A stretch of DNA of 64,000 nt from Streptosporangium sp040640155 (GCF_040640155.1 NZ_JBFABE010000014.1:89599-153598); one strand, 5' to 3'; shown: positions 34,164 through 43,719, counted from the first letter of the stretch. Program-made: numbers and translations. Notes: generated from the sequence alone by a model not told the origin.

Positions 34164-36038
34164 ATGACGATGATGGGCGGGGGCTTCGGGCCCCAGATGA
34201 TGCGCTCGCTGCGGCGCGACAGCTCGGTGACCAAGGAACGACTGGCGCCGGGCACGGTCCGGCGCATCGCCCGCTACGCCCGGCCCTTCTCCCGGCACAT
34301 CGCCGCCTTCCTGGCGCTGGTCGTGGTCGGCTCGGTCATCGTGATCGCCAACCCGCTGCTGATGAAGGCGATCATCGACGACGGCATCGGCGCGAGGCGC
34401 ACCGGAGTCGTGATCGCCCTGGCGCTGGTCATCGCGGGCCTGGCGGTCGCCGACGCGGCGCTCACCCTGGCCCAGCGATGGTTCTCCTCGCGGATCGGCG
34501 AGGGACTGATCTACAACCTGCGCACCGAGGTCTTCGACCACGTCCAGCGGATGCCCGTGGCCTTCTTCACCCGCACCCAGACCGGCGCCCTGGTCTCCCG
34601 GCTCAACACCGACGTCATCGGCGCCCAGCGGGCCCTGACCAGCACGCTGTCGTCGGTCGTGGCCAACGTGGTCATGCTGGTGCTGGTCCTCGGCGCCATG
34701 CTGGTGCTCTCCTGGCAGATCACCGTGGTCGCCCTGGTGCTGCTGCCGGTCTTCATCCTGCCCGCCAAGTGGGTCGGCAGGAAGATGTCCGGCCTCACCC
34801 GCGAGCAGATGGAGCTCGACGCCGAGATGAGCTCCATGATGACCGAGCGGTTCAACGTCGCCGGCGCCATGGTCGCCAAGCTCTACGGCCGCCCGGCCGA
34901 CGAGGCCTCCGCCTTCGCCGGGAAGGCCGGGCGGGTGCGCGACGTGGGCGTCACCGTCGGCATGTACGGCACGGTCTTCCGCGCCGCCCTCGGCCTGGTC
35001 GCCGCGCTGGCCACCGCGCTGGTCTACGGGGTGGGCGGCGTGCTGGCCGTCTCCGGGGCGTTCGAGCTGGGCACCCTGGTGGCGCTCGCCGCTCTCCTGA
35101 TGCGCCTGTACGGGCCGCTGACGAGCCTGTCGAACGTGCACGTGGACGTGATGACCGCGCTGGTCAGCTTCGACCGGGTCTTCGAGGTGCTCGACCTGCG
35201 GCCCATGGTCGCCGACCGGCCTGGCGCCGGGCCGGTCCCGCCCGGCCCGGTCTCGATCGAGTTCGACGACGTCCGGTTCACCTACCCGTCGGCCTCGGAG
35301 GTGTCGCTGGCCTCGCTGGAGGCGGTGGCCCGCCCCGACACCGGGCCCGGCCACGAGGTGCTGAGCGGTGTCACCTTCACCGCCCGTCCCGGCGAGATGG
35401 TCGCCCTGGTCGGCCCCTCCGGCGCGGGCAAGACGACCATCACCGCCCTGGCCTCCCGGCTGTACGACGTCTCGGCCGGCGCGGTCCGCGTCAACGGCCT
35501 GGACGTGCGCGAGGCCACCCTGGACTCGCTGCGCGACACCGTCGGGGTCGTCATGCAGGACGCCCACCTGTTCCACGACACGATCGGCGCCAACCTCCGC
35601 TACGCCAGGCCCGGGGCGGGCGAGGAGGAGATCTGGGACGCGCTGCGGGCCGCCCAGATCGCCGACCTGGTCCTGGACCTGCCCGACGGGCTGGAGACCG
35701 TGGTGGGCGACCGGGGCCACCGGCTGTCGGGCGGGGAGAAGCAGCGGCTGGCGCTGGCCAGGCTGCTGCTCAAGGCCCCCCGCGTGGTCGTGCTGGACGA
35801 GGCCACCGCCCACCTGGACTCCGAGTCCGAGGCGGCCGTCCAGCAGGCCCTGAAGATCGCGCTGGCCGGGCGTACCTCGCTGGTCATCGCCCACCGGCTC
35901 TCCACGATCCGCGAGGCCGACCAGATCCTGGTGGTCCAGGACGGCAGGGTGGTCGAGCGGGGCCGCCACGAGGAGCTGCTGGCCCTGGGGTCGGTCTACG
36001 CCGAGCTCTACCGCACCCAGTTCAGCGAGGCCTCCTGA
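34164..36038 (+). CDS. ABC exporter, fused membrane and ATPase domains
   Basis: A 624-aa half-transporter of the MsbA/LmrA type, working as a homodimer to export lipids or drugs. Residues ~30-350 form six TM helices with the ABC_membrane motif DHVQRMPVAFFTRTQTGALVSR. The ATPase has Walker A GPSGAGKTT, signature LSGGEKQR, Walker B VVVLDEATAHLD and H-loop VIAHRLS. An insertion (SLASLEAVARPDTGPGHEV) precedes the Walker A strand. It has GAAGGAGG at a good distance from ATG 34164. Confidence 0.94.
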   Translation: MTMMGGGFGPQMMRSLRRDSSVTKERLAPGTVRRIARYARPFSRHIAAFLALVVVGSVIVIANPLLMKAIIDDGIGARRTGVVIALALVIAGLAVADAALTLAQRWFSSRIGEGLIYNLRTEVFDHVQRMPVAFFTRTQTGALVSRLNTDVIGAQRALTSTLSSVVANVVMLVLVLGAMLVLSWQITVVALVLLPVFILPAKWVGRKMSGLTREQMELDAEMSSMMTERFNVAGAMVAKLYGRPADEASAFAGKAGRVRDVGVTVGMYGTVFRAALGLVAALATALVYGVGGVLAVSGAFELGTLVALAALLMRLYGPLTSLSNVHVDVMTALVSFDRVFEVLDLRPMVADRPGAGPVPPGPVSIEFDDVRFTYPSASEVSLASLEAVARPDTGPGHEVLSGVTFTARPGEMVALVGPSGAGKTTITALASRLYDVSAGAVRVNGLDVREATLDSLRDTVGVVMQDAHLFHDTIGANLRYARPGAGEEEIWDALRAAQIADLVLDLPDGLETVVGDRGHRLSGGEKQRLALARLLLKAPRVVVLDEATAHLDSESEAAVQQALKIALAGRTSLVIAHRLSTIREADQILVVQDGRVVERGRHEELLALGSVYAELYRTQFSEAS

Positions 36039-36120
36039 GGGGTCGTTCCCGCCGGCGGGACGTCCCCGGAGGGCCGGCACCGATCCGAGTGGATCTTCAA
36101 GCGCCGATGGTGTAGATCAT

Positions 36121-36456
36121 GTGATCGTGGATGACCGCCTGAGACGTGATGACCTGACCGACGACGAGTGGGAGTCCCTGGCGCCGCTGCTGCCCGCTCA
36201 CGCCCGGCAGGGAAACCGGTGGGCCGACCACCGCACGATCATCGACGGGGTGTTCTTCCGCACCAGGACCGGCTGTTCCTGGCGGCGACTGCCGGAGACG
36301 TACGGGAAGTGGAAGACCGTCTACAACCGCCACCGCCGCTGGACGCTGGACGGCACCTGGGAGACGATCCTGAAGACCCTGCACGCCCGGGAAGCCCTCC
36401 CGGCGCGGCCGGGGGACATCCGCCCCTGGGCGACGTTCGAGGTGCCGGCGCACTGA
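36121..36456 (+). pseudogene. Truncated IS5-family transposase (N-terminal DUF4096 part)
   Basis: The first ~90 residues match the N-terminal domain of IS5-family transposases (LRRDDLTDDEWESLAPLLPA, FRTRTGCSWRRLPETYGKW, RWTLDGTWETILKTL). The sequence then switches to unrelated residues and stops at 111 aa, so the DDE catalytic domain is missing. It is an insertion-sequence remnant after the ABC exporter gene; no clear terminal repeats remain. Confidence 0.8.
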
Positions 36457-36492
36457 GGCCGTGCCCCTCCCGCGGGGCCGGCCGGCCCGGCG

Positions 36493-37383
36493 TCAGGACG
36501 GCCGGCTGTAGCCCAGGCGGGCGAGCTCCTCCCGGGCGACCTTGGAGACCAGCTCGACGTCGCTCTCGCGCAGGCGGGTGCGCCAGATGCCGACCCTGGG
36601 CACGCTCGGACCCAGCAGGGCGACCCTCGGGACCCGGGTCTCCAGGAAGCGGGAGAGCCCGTCCACGGTCTCGGCGGGCGAGGAGACCAGGTCCTCGTAC
36701 CGCAGCGTGAGCAACTGGTCGCGGGGCAGCTCGTGGTGCAGCGAGGCCGAGAGGCGGACCGCGCTGCGCCAGCGCAGCGCGCACTTGCCCGCCGTGGCCA
36801 TCGCCTTCCAGCGCTCGCTGTGCTCGCCGGAGTTGACGCCCAGGAAGGGGTTGGGGAACTCCGTCTCCTCGCTCAGCATGGAGGGCTTGAACCACGTCAG
36901 GGAGGCGGGGTCGGCCAGCATGTCGGCGGCCACGTCGCGGCCGTCCCTGATCAGCTGCACGAAGCGGGCGTCGGGGAAGGCCTGCAGCAGCACCGGGGCG
37001 CTGTAGATCAGGTCGGGGCTGGCGTCGCCGAAGCGGGCCACGGCGTCCGAGGTCGTGCACGGCCCCGCGCCGGTCACGCCGCCGGCCTCCCGGCAGGGGG
37101 GCGGGCACTCGGCGCAGGCGCCGGGCAGCAGCTGCCAGGACTCGGCCAGGGCGTCGCGGAGCACGCGGGTCGCCCCCATGCCCCGGCCGGCGATCGAGGG
37201 CCGCCGGGCGAAGGCGTAGACGACGTGCGCCACCGACGCCCGCCCCATGGTCATGTGGAAGCCGGGGGAGCGTTTCAGGGCACGGGCCAGCAGGTCCGCG
37301 CCGGAGTGGGGGGCGGCGAGCACGAACACCGGCCGGCGGACCTTGATGCCGTTGACCACCAGGATGTGGGGCGGAGGTCGCAT
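36493..37383 (-). CDS. Sulfotransferase-family protein
   Basis: A 296-aa PAPS-dependent sulfotransferase-like protein. The 5'-phosphosulfate loop corresponds to VFVLAAPHSGADLLARAL, a diverged form of the usual P-x-S-G-T loop. The 3'-phosphate-binding part is FVQLIRDGRDVAADML. The C-terminal LTLRYEDLVSSPAETVDGLSRF is typical of bacterial family members. A Cys-rich insertion (CAECPPPCREAGGVTGAGPC) is unusual and could be a disulfide or metal loop. The ATG at 37383 abuts a possible ATG of the divergent gene (CATATG). The acceptor is unknown. Confidence 0.85.
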   Translation of the reverse strand: MRPPPHILVVNGIKVRRPVFVLAAPHSGADLLARALKRSPGFHMTMGRASVAHVVYAFARRPSIAGRGMGATRVLRDALAESWQLLPGACAECPPPCREAGGVTGAGPCTTSDAVARFGDASPDLIYSAPVLLQAFPDARFVQLIRDGRDVAADMLADPASLTWFKPSMLSEETEFPNPFLGVNSGEHSERWKAMATAGKCALRWRSAVRLSASLHHELPRDQLLTLRYEDLVSSPAETVDGLSRFLETRVPRVALLGPSVPRVGIWRTRLRESDVELVSKVAREELARLGYSRPS

Positions 37384-37413
37384 ATGAAAGCCCAGTGTGG
37401 CACCGTTTGCGGG

Positions 37414-38340
37414 GTGAAAGAACCGGCCGCCGGGCTGACGCTCCCGCCCCCGCCGCGTCCGGGCGACACGGTGGCCGTGGTGGCGCCGTGCGGCCCTCCC
37501 GACCCCGAGCGGCTGGCGCGGGGCGTCCGCGTGCTGGAGGGCCTCGGCCTGAAGGTCCGCACCGGCCCGCACGTGCTGGAGCGGGACCGCTACCTGGCGG
37601 GCCCGGACGCCGGCCGGGCGGCCGACCTGCAGGACGCCTGGTGCGACCCCGAGGTGACCGCGGTGTTCTGCGCCCGCGGCGGCTACGGCGCCACCCGGAT
37701 CCTGGGGCTGCTGGACTGGGACGCCATGCGGGCCGCCGGGCCCAAGGCGTTCGCCGGTTCCAGCGACGTCACCGCGCTGCACGCCGCGCTCGCCGTGGAG
37801 CTGGGCATCGCCTCCTGGTTCGGCCCGATGCCGGCCTGTTCCACGATCAGCGACCCCGAGGGGCCCGAGCCGCGCACGTTCGAGAACTTCACCGCCGCCC
37901 TGGCCGGTGCGCCGCCGGCCGTCACCGGAGACCGGGTGATCACCGGCGGCGCGGTCACCGCCCCGGTGACCGGCGGCAACCTCAGCCTGCTGGCCGCGCT
38001 CTGCGGCACCCCGTACGCGCTCTCGGCGCGGGGACGGATCGTCCTGCTGGAGGACGTGACCGAGGCGCCGTACCGGATCGACAGGATGATCACACAGTTG
38101 TTCCAGGCGGGCGCGCTCGACGGGGCCGCCGGATTCGTCCTGGGCTCCTGGGTCGGCTGCGGGGACCCCTATCCGGTGCTGGAGGAGCTCCTCGGGCCGC
38201 TCGGCGTGCCCGTGATCGCAGGTCTCCCCATAGGTCACGGAAAGCCACAATTTTCCGTATTACTAGGGACACTTGGTGCTATTGATGCAGAATCGTGCTC
38301 TCTGGCCTACTCAACCGGGGGCGCGAACACGGCACTCTAG
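37414..38340 (+). CDS. LD-carboxypeptidase, peptidase family S66
   Basis: A 308-aa homologue of LdcA/MccF, which cleaves the L,D-bond of the tetrapeptide stem in peptidoglycan recycling or hydrolyses peptidyl-nucleotide toxins. The Ser-Glu-His triad is visible: the nucleophile Ser117 (FAGSSDVTALH), Glu in LLEDVTEAPYRID and His in GLPIGHGKPQ. GTG 37414 is preferred, as it leads into AAGLTLPPPPRPGDTVAVVAP. ATG 37384 is in frame and back-to-back with the sulfotransferase start. The last ~100 bp are lower in GC and include a rare TTA codon (38260). Confidence 0.92.
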   Translation: MKEPAAGLTLPPPPRPGDTVAVVAPCGPPDPERLARGVRVLEGLGLKVRTGPHVLERDRYLAGPDAGRAADLQDAWCDPEVTAVFCARGGYGATRILGLLDWDAMRAAGPKAFAGSSDVTALHAALAVELGIASWFGPMPACSTISDPEGPEPRTFENFTAALAGAPPAVTGDRVITGGAVTAPVTGGNLSLLAALCGTPYALSARGRIVLLEDVTEAPYRIDRMITQLFQAGALDGAAGFVLGSWVGCGDPYPVLEELLGPLGVPVIAGLPIGHGKPQFSVLLGTLGAIDAESCSLAYSTGGANTAL

Positions 38341-38379
38341 GTGCGAACCTAGGAGGAAACCGGCAGAGGGGACGCACGC

Positions 38380-39318
38380 GTGAGATTGTTCCGGCGGCGC
38401 CGCGACCGGCGGGCCGAGACGCCCAGGCGTCCGGTCGAAGAAGTCGACCTCGACTCCCTGCTCGCCCTGGTCGCGGACAATCTCGGCTACGCCTGCGCCT
38501 TCGAGCCGGACGGCGCCACCCTGACGCTCACCGGCCCGCGCCGGCTCACGGTGCGCCTCGCCGGGCTGCGCGCCGAGGCCCTGCGCCGCTCCCGCGAGGA
38601 CTGGCCCGTCCTCGTCTCCGGCCACCTGGCCCACGCGCTGGCATGCGCCGACGAGCCCTTCGACGCCTGTGACCTCGAGCAGGCCCGGCCGAGGCTGCGG
38701 ACCCGCATCCAGCTCGACGACGATCTCGACCCGGCCCACGTGGTCGGGCGCCACCTCACCGCCGACCTGGTCGAGGTGCTCACCATCGGCCCCGCCTCCA
38801 CCGGCTCCGGCGGCCGTCCGGTCCGCCCGGAGGAGGTCGGCTGCTGGCCGATCACCGCCGGTCAGGCGCTCGACCTGGCCCTGGAGAACGCCCGCAGGGA
38901 CGAGCGGCTCTCGATGACCGAGGGCGATCTCGGCGGCGTGGCGGTCCGCAGGCTGACCGGTCCCACCGAGGGCGCCGCGGCCCACCTGCGCAGACTGGGC
39001 GACTACCTGCGCGTCCCCTCCGACGGGGTCCTCGTCGCGCTGCCCGATCCGGCGACGTTGATCGTGCATCCGGTCGAGGGCATCGGCGTGGTCCGCGCGA
39101 TCGAGCGGCTCCGGCTGTTCGCGCAGCGGGAGTTCGACCGGCGGGCCGGGGCCCTCAGCCCCCAGGTCTACTGGTGGCACGCCGGCCGCCTCTCCCTGAT
39201 CAGGGCGGACCTGATCGACCAGGACGGGCAGACCCGGCTGGTGGTCGCGCCCCCGCCGGACTTCGCCCGCGTCCTGGCCGCCCTGGCCGTACGGTCGGAG
39301 GGCGGCACGGAGGGCTGA
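38380..39318 (+). CDS. Conserved-type hypothetical protein, 312 aa
   Basis: No family is recognised. The protein starts with a very basic stretch (MRLFRRRRDRRAETPRRP) and continues as a mixed alpha/beta soluble protein without signal peptide or membrane helices. Recognisable blocks include LLALVADNLGYACAFEPDG, EEVGCWPITAGQALDLALENAR and LVALPDPATLIVHPVEG. GTG 38380 is preceded by CTAGGAGG. It lies 39 bp after the LD-carboxypeptidase gene and could be co-transcribed with it. Confidence 0.75.
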   Translation: MRLFRRRRDRRAETPRRPVEEVDLDSLLALVADNLGYACAFEPDGATLTLTGPRRLTVRLAGLRAEALRRSREDWPVLVSGHLAHALACADEPFDACDLEQARPRLRTRIQLDDDLDPAHVVGRHLTADLVEVLTIGPASTGSGGRPVRPEEVGCWPITAGQALDLALENARRDERLSMTEGDLGGVAVRRLTGPTEGAAAHLRRLGDYLRVPSDGVLVALPDPATLIVHPVEGIGVVRAIERLRLFAQREFDRRAGALSPQVYWWHAGRLSLIRADLIDQDGQTRLVVAPPPDFARVLAALAVRSEGGTEG

Positions 39319-39544
39319 CCGCCTCGCGCCGCCCTCCGCTCTCCGCCTCGTGCCGCGTCCGTCCCCCTGTCCGCCCCCCTCTGCCTGGCGCCGTCTTCGT
39401 CCCGAGCCGCTCTGCCCCGCCCCGCCCTTCCCGTGCCGGAGCGGCGCCGTGGCGGGCCCTGGACCGGTCCACGAACCCCCGCGCGCCCCGTGAGGGGGCG
39501 CCGGATGCGGGATGATGGAGGTCTGGATCTACGGGGAGTGGGAT

Positions 39545-42166
39545 ATGACGCAGTGGTGCCTCGGTGTCGATCTGGGAACGAGCTTCTCCGCCGGGGTGCT
39601 GGCGGCCGAGGGGCGCTTCGACGTCCTGGAGGTCGAGGGGGAGCGGCGGATCCCCTCCGCCGTCATGCTCGACGAGCGGGGGACGCTCGTGGCGGGCCGG
39701 ATCGCCCAGCGCGGGATCGCGATCAGCCCCGAGCGCGTCGAGCGGAACCCCAAACGCTACGTCGGCCGCGGCCGCATGCTGCTGGGCGGCGTCCCGGTGG
39801 ACGTGGCCGACGCCCTGGCGGCCCTGCTGGAGCTGTTCGTCAGTGAGGGGCGCCGCCGGTTCGACGGCGCCGATCCCGACTGCATCGCGCTGACCCACCC
39901 GGTGGCCTGGGGCTCCGACCGCAAGGCCGTGCTGCTGGCGGCGGCCAGGAAGGTCGTCAGGGGCGTGCGGATCGCGCTCGTCGACGAGCCCGTCGCCTCG
40001 GCCCGCTACTACGCCTCCGCCGGCCGGGCGGCCGGCGGGTCCCGGCTGGCCGTCTACGACCTCGGCGGCGGGACCTTCGACGCGGCCGTGCTCGCCGCGG
40101 ACGGCGGGGACTTCGCGGTCGTCGGCGAGCCGGGCGGCAGTGACGAGATCGGCGGGGAGGGGTTCGACGAGCAGGTGTTCGCGTTCCTCGGGGCACAGAT
40201 CGAACGCCTCGACGCCGACTGGTGGCTGCAGGTGACCACCAACCCCGAGCGCCGCTACGTGAGCTACGCCGCCGACCTGCTCACGATGGCCAGGGAGGCC
40301 AAGGAGACGCTCTCGAAGTTCGACACCTCCTCGCACTACGTGGTGGGCGTCAACGACGACGTGCACATCACCAGGGCCGACCTGGAGGGGCTCATCGGGG
40401 AGGAGATCACCAGGACGGTCGACATCCTGGACCGGACGATCCGCGACGCCGGGGTGGAGCCGGACGAGCTCTCCGCGGTGTTCATGACCGGTGGGCCCAG
40501 CCGGATGCCCCTGGTGCAGAAGGCGGTGCGCGAACGCTTCGGCGACCGGGTGAGGACCTACGACGACCCGAAGATCGTGGTCGCGTACGGTGCCGCGCAA
40601 CTGGCCTGGAGACTCAAGGTCGAGCACCGCGAGCCCGGCACGACGGCCCCGGGGATCCCGGTGTCCGGCACCCCGGTCCCCGCAGCCCCGGCTCCCGGCA
40701 CCTCGATCCGCGGCGTCCCGGCTCCGGGTGTCCCGACCGGCGGGCACCGGGCGTTCAGCGGACCCGCGGGGGGCGCCACCGGGGGGCACCGGACGCCCGC
40801 GGGCGCCGTCCCCGGTGCGGGTCCCGGCCCGGGCACCGCCACCGGCGGTCACGGCACCCCCGCCGCCGCCCGGGCGGCCGGCGGCACCGGAGTCGGCGGC
40901 ACCGGAGCCGGCGGTGCCGCGGCGGGCGGACCGGTCGTCCAGGGCGTCGAGAGGGTTCTGGACGGCGTGCTGGAGGCGCGCCTCGTGGCCGGCGGGGTCT
41001 TCATCCACCAGGCCTTCGAGACCGGCCACCTCCTGCGCAGGCTCGACGGCGTCGGAGGCCGCCACGACCGGGAGCTCGGCTTCGGCAGGCTCGTGGAGTG
41101 GGGGGCCTCCCCCGAGGGCGTGGTGACGGTGGAGCAGGTCGGGCCCGCACAGGTGCTGGTCCGAACCCTCACCCTCGACCTGGCCGTCCGCGCCACCCAC
41201 CCGCTGCAGATGTGGGGCGACCCGACCGTGATCGCCCACGGCCGCACCGCCTGGGTCTTCTTCCACTCCCGGCAGGCTCTCCCGGCCGACGCCTCGATGG
41301 GCCTGCCCTGGGGTGAGACCGGGCAGCTCGCCGTGGTCGAGCTCGACCTGGGCGGGGGCTCCGCCTTCCAGGCCCTCCAGCCGCGCGAGCTCGGCCCGTA
41401 CGCCCAGTGGTTCCTGAACGAGGACAACAGGTCGCGCCGGCTGCTCGACCAGGAGGCGCCCAGCGGCACCGAGCCGTCGTCCTCGGTGGGCGCGCCGGGC
41501 TGCACGGTGGTGCTCGGGCAGTTCAGCAGCAACAAGCCGATGTTCCAGAACCGCTACCAGGACTTCCGCCCCTGGCAGGTGCTCTGCCTCATCGACCCCG
41601 GCGGCGTGGTGCGCCCGACGGTACGGGAGCCGGGGCGCGCCTGGCTGCACCAGGTCGTCCTGCACCGGGGCAGGTGGTTCACCTCCGGCTCGGCGGGCCT
41701 GGAGGCCGACGCCGCGGGCGGCAGGACCAGGCTGGTCATGCCGCGCCCCCGGGGCGGCGCCCTGCGCTGGTTCCCCGCGGGAAACGAGATCTACGCCGTG
41801 GGCACCGACCAGGTGAGTCCCGCCAGGGGCTGGTCGGTCGGGATCTTCGACCAGCGATCCCAGAAGCTGGAGTTCCTGATGGGCAAGCAGTCGGCGACCC
41901 TGGCGGGCCACCTCACCTCGCGGCACCGCTGGGAACGGCCCAGGCTGGTCGCCGACGGCGACTCCATGTGGATGACCATGCTGGACGCGGGCCGCAGCAG
42001 GCTGGTGCACGTCACCCCGTCGGGGGCGCGTGAGGTGCACCGCACGGCCGGCACGTTCGAGCCGGTCGCCCGGGTCCCCAGCGGCCTGCTCTGCCTGCAC
42101 CGCCCCGCCGATCCGGTCGGCGCCACCCGCGACCGTCCGGCGACGCTGGTGCACCTGCCGCTCTGA
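39545..42166 (+). CDS. Hsp70-family protein with large C-terminal extension
   Basis: An 873-aa protein. Residues 1-~360 are an Hsp70/actin-fold ATPase (CLGVDLGTSFSAGVL, YDLGGGTFDAAVL, FMTGGPSRMPLVQKAV). The canonical substrate-binding domain is absent. A Gly/Pro/Thr-rich linker (~365-475) leads to a ~400-residue beta-rich C-terminal part with repeated Trp/Gly motifs (GDPTVIAHGRTAWVFFHSRQ, GNEIYAVGTDQVS, VADGDSMWMTMLDAG) that suggest a beta-propeller. The function is unknown; it may be a chaperone-like ATPase with a dedicated binding platform. A membrane GrpE-like protein and dynamin-like GTPases lie 5-10 kb away. ATG 39545 gives the standard N-terminus. Confidence 0.88.
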   Translation: MTQWCLGVDLGTSFSAGVLAAEGRFDVLEVEGERRIPSAVMLDERGTLVAGRIAQRGIAISPERVERNPKRYVGRGRMLLGGVPVDVADALAALLELFVSEGRRRFDGADPDCIALTHPVAWGSDRKAVLLAAARKVVRGVRIALVDEPVASARYYASAGRAAGGSRLAVYDLGGGTFDAAVLAADGGDFAVVGEPGGSDEIGGEGFDEQVFAFLGAQIERLDADWWLQVTTNPERRYVSYAADLLTMAREAKETLSKFDTSSHYVVGVNDDVHITRADLEGLIGEEITRTVDILDRTIRDAGVEPDELSAVFMTGGPSRMPLVQKAVRERFGDRVRTYDDPKIVVAYGAAQLAWRLKVEHREPGTTAPGIPVSGTPVPAAPAPGTSIRGVPAPGVPTGGHRAFSGPAGGATGGHRTPAGAVPGAGPGPGTATGGHGTPAAARAAGGTGVGGTGAGGAAAGGPVVQGVERVLDGVLEARLVAGGVFIHQAFETGHLLRRLDGVGGRHDRELGFGRLVEWGASPEGVVTVEQVGPAQVLVRTLTLDLAVRATHPLQMWGDPTVIAHGRTAWVFFHSRQALPADASMGLPWGETGQLAVVELDLGGGSAFQALQPRELGPYAQWFLNEDNRSRRLLDQEAPSGTEPSSSVGAPGCTVVLGQFSSNKPMFQNRYQDFRPWQVLCLIDPGGVVRPTVREPGRAWLHQVVLHRGRWFTSGSAGLEADAAGGRTRLVMPRPRGGALRWFPAGNEIYAVGTDQVSPARGWSVGIFDQRSQKLEFLMGKQSATLAGHLTSRHRWERPRLVADGDSMWMTMLDAGRSRLVHVTPSGAREVHRTAGTFEPVARVPSGLLCLHRPADPVGATRDRPATLVHLPL

Positions 42167-42300
42167 CGCCCCGCCCCGCCCCGCCGCTCCGGTCACCGGG
42201 TCGGGGCCTTCCCGGCGCGTCTTCTCGGCGCCTCCCGAGGGGCCTCTCGACGAGCCTCTCGGCGGGTCTTCCTCTCGGGCCGCCGGCGCCGGGGATCCAC

Positions 42301-42352
42301 GCCGAAGGCCGGGCCCCGGGCGGGGTGCTCCGCCCGGGGCCCGGCCTTCGGC
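42301..42352 (+). terminator. Strong bidirectional hairpin terminator
   Basis: A perfect 23-bp stem (42301-42323 with 42330-42352, loop GGTGCT) lies between the convergent Hsp70-like and ferritin-like genes. Three short CTCACGGG repeats follow at 42361-42397. Confidence 0.85.
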
Positions 42353-42417
42353 GAATCGCTCTCACGGGCCTGCTCTCACGGGCCCGTTCTCACGGGTCCG
42401 CGCTCGACGACCCGTGC

Positions 42418-43626
42418 TCAGTCGTCACGGTCGGCGCGCAGGGAGGACACCGGGTGCGGGCCCTCCGTCTCCAGCCGGTACTCCCGGCCGGACTTGCCGC
42501 GGTTCTCGTCGATGACGACCTCGCTCGGGGGCTTCTCGCCACCGTGGATGGCCGCCTGCCAGCCCTCGAACCGCTCGTGCATGTCCCTGACGTAACCGGT
42601 ACCGATCGTGGTGAAGTCGATCGTGTTGGTCAGCAGATCGCGCAGGTACGCCTTGTTCGGCTCGAAGGTCACCGGCGCCGGCAGGACCGGGGCCAGGACC
42701 TGCTCGGGCTCACGCCCGTCATGACGCTTGAACATCTCCGCGGCGAGGCGCAGGTGCTCCAGCTCCATGTTCAGGTGCAGCTCCCAGACGGCCTTGACCT
42801 TCGGGTCGGACTCGGTCTCCATGAACGAGTGGTAGAGGTAGCACTCGTTGTACTCGTGGGTGAGCAACTGCTCCCACCAGGTCTCACCCGGGTCGACCAG
42901 CGACTCGTAGTGGGTGACGTGTTCCTCCTCGATCAGCCCGATCTCCTGGTAGAGCTGGCGGGCGATCGGCTCCATGTAGGTGGGGCCGACGTTCATGTAG
43001 AAGTTCATGGTCTGCTGCTCGGCCGCCATGATGGTCAGCGCGTGCAGCCGGGAGAGCGGGTCGACGACGTTCTTGTCGTAGGGTTCGCGCACGTTGTCGA
43101 CCGGGTGGCGGTGGTGCAGGTAGGTCGGCCGACCCGGAGTGACCTCCGTGAGGTTGTCGACGATCTTCTCTGCCTTGCGGTGCTCGATCATCTCGTACAG
43201 GTTGGCGTACCGGTACAGGTGGTCGAAGTCCTCCAGGACGCCGAACTCGTAGGCGCGCTTGAGGTAGGGGTCGGGCTCCATCCGGGCGACCCACGCGGTC
43301 AGGTCCACCGCGACCTGCTCGTAGGCGATCGTGGTCTCCAGCACCGACGCCAGGCCGGGCAGCAGCCAGTTGACCACCTTCTGCTGCTGGGCCTCGATGT
43401 AGCGGACCTCGGCGAGCTGCTGCTTGACGGCCGGGTCCGGGCAGTGGCGGGCGAACTGGTGGCTGAACATGATCGACTCGACCTCGATGCCGTTCAGCGC
43501 GATGATCCGGCAGCGGGTGTAGGGGTCGCCATGGTCGGGATCTATGGGGGTGACGTTGAGTTCACGCCAGTTGCGCAGTTGCCTGTCCAGCGGGATGCCC
43601 CGCTCCTGCAGGGGGTTGAAGGTCAC
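42418..43626 (-). CDS. Ferritin-like fold protein, 402 aa, unknown function
   Basis: A long helical protein rich in Glu/His/Tyr with several ferritin-like metal-binding patterns: GIEVESIMFSHQFARH, EDFDHLYRYANLYEMIEHR, AEEQ-type AAEQQTMNFYMN, GLIEEEHVTHYESL and HLNMELEHLRLAAEM. These resemble rubrerythrin/ferritin-like helices carrying E...ExxH ligands for a di-iron site, apparently in two consecutive bundles. There is no signal peptide. The start ATG 43626 is preceded by AGAAGGAG. It diverges from a thioredoxin-reductase-like flavoprotein across 56-bp repeats. An oxidative-stress or oxygenase role is inferred. Confidence 0.75.
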   Translation of the reverse strand: MTFNPLQERGIPLDRQLRNWRELNVTPIDPDHGDPYTRCRIIALNGIEVESIMFSHQFARHCPDPAVKQQLAEVRYIEAQQQKVVNWLLPGLASVLETTIAYEQVAVDLTAWVARMEPDPYLKRAYEFGVLEDFDHLYRYANLYEMIEHRKAEKIVDNLTEVTPGRPTYLHHRHPVDNVREPYDKNVVDPLSRLHALTIMAAEQQTMNFYMNVGPTYMEPIARQLYQEIGLIEEEHVTHYESLVDPGETWWEQLLTHEYNECYLYHSFMETESDPKVKAVWELHLNMELEHLRLAAEMFKRHDGREPEQVLAPVLPAPVTFEPNKAYLRDLLTNTIDFTTIGTGYVRDMHERFEGWQAAIHGGEKPPSEVVIDENRGKSGREYRLETEGPHPVSSLRADRDD

Positions 43627-43719
43627 TTGCTCTCGCTCCTTCTAAAACAGTGACGAGTGCGGAAAGCCTCCGGTACCCCTCCTTCCGGGGGCCAATCCAA
43701 CATGGCCCTCACGCTGGGG

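Noticed and set aside
39200..42196. 998-aa minus-strand frame opposite the Hsp70-like gene
   Set aside because: Composition is that of an antisense shadow; the plus strand carries all conserved Hsp70 motifs.
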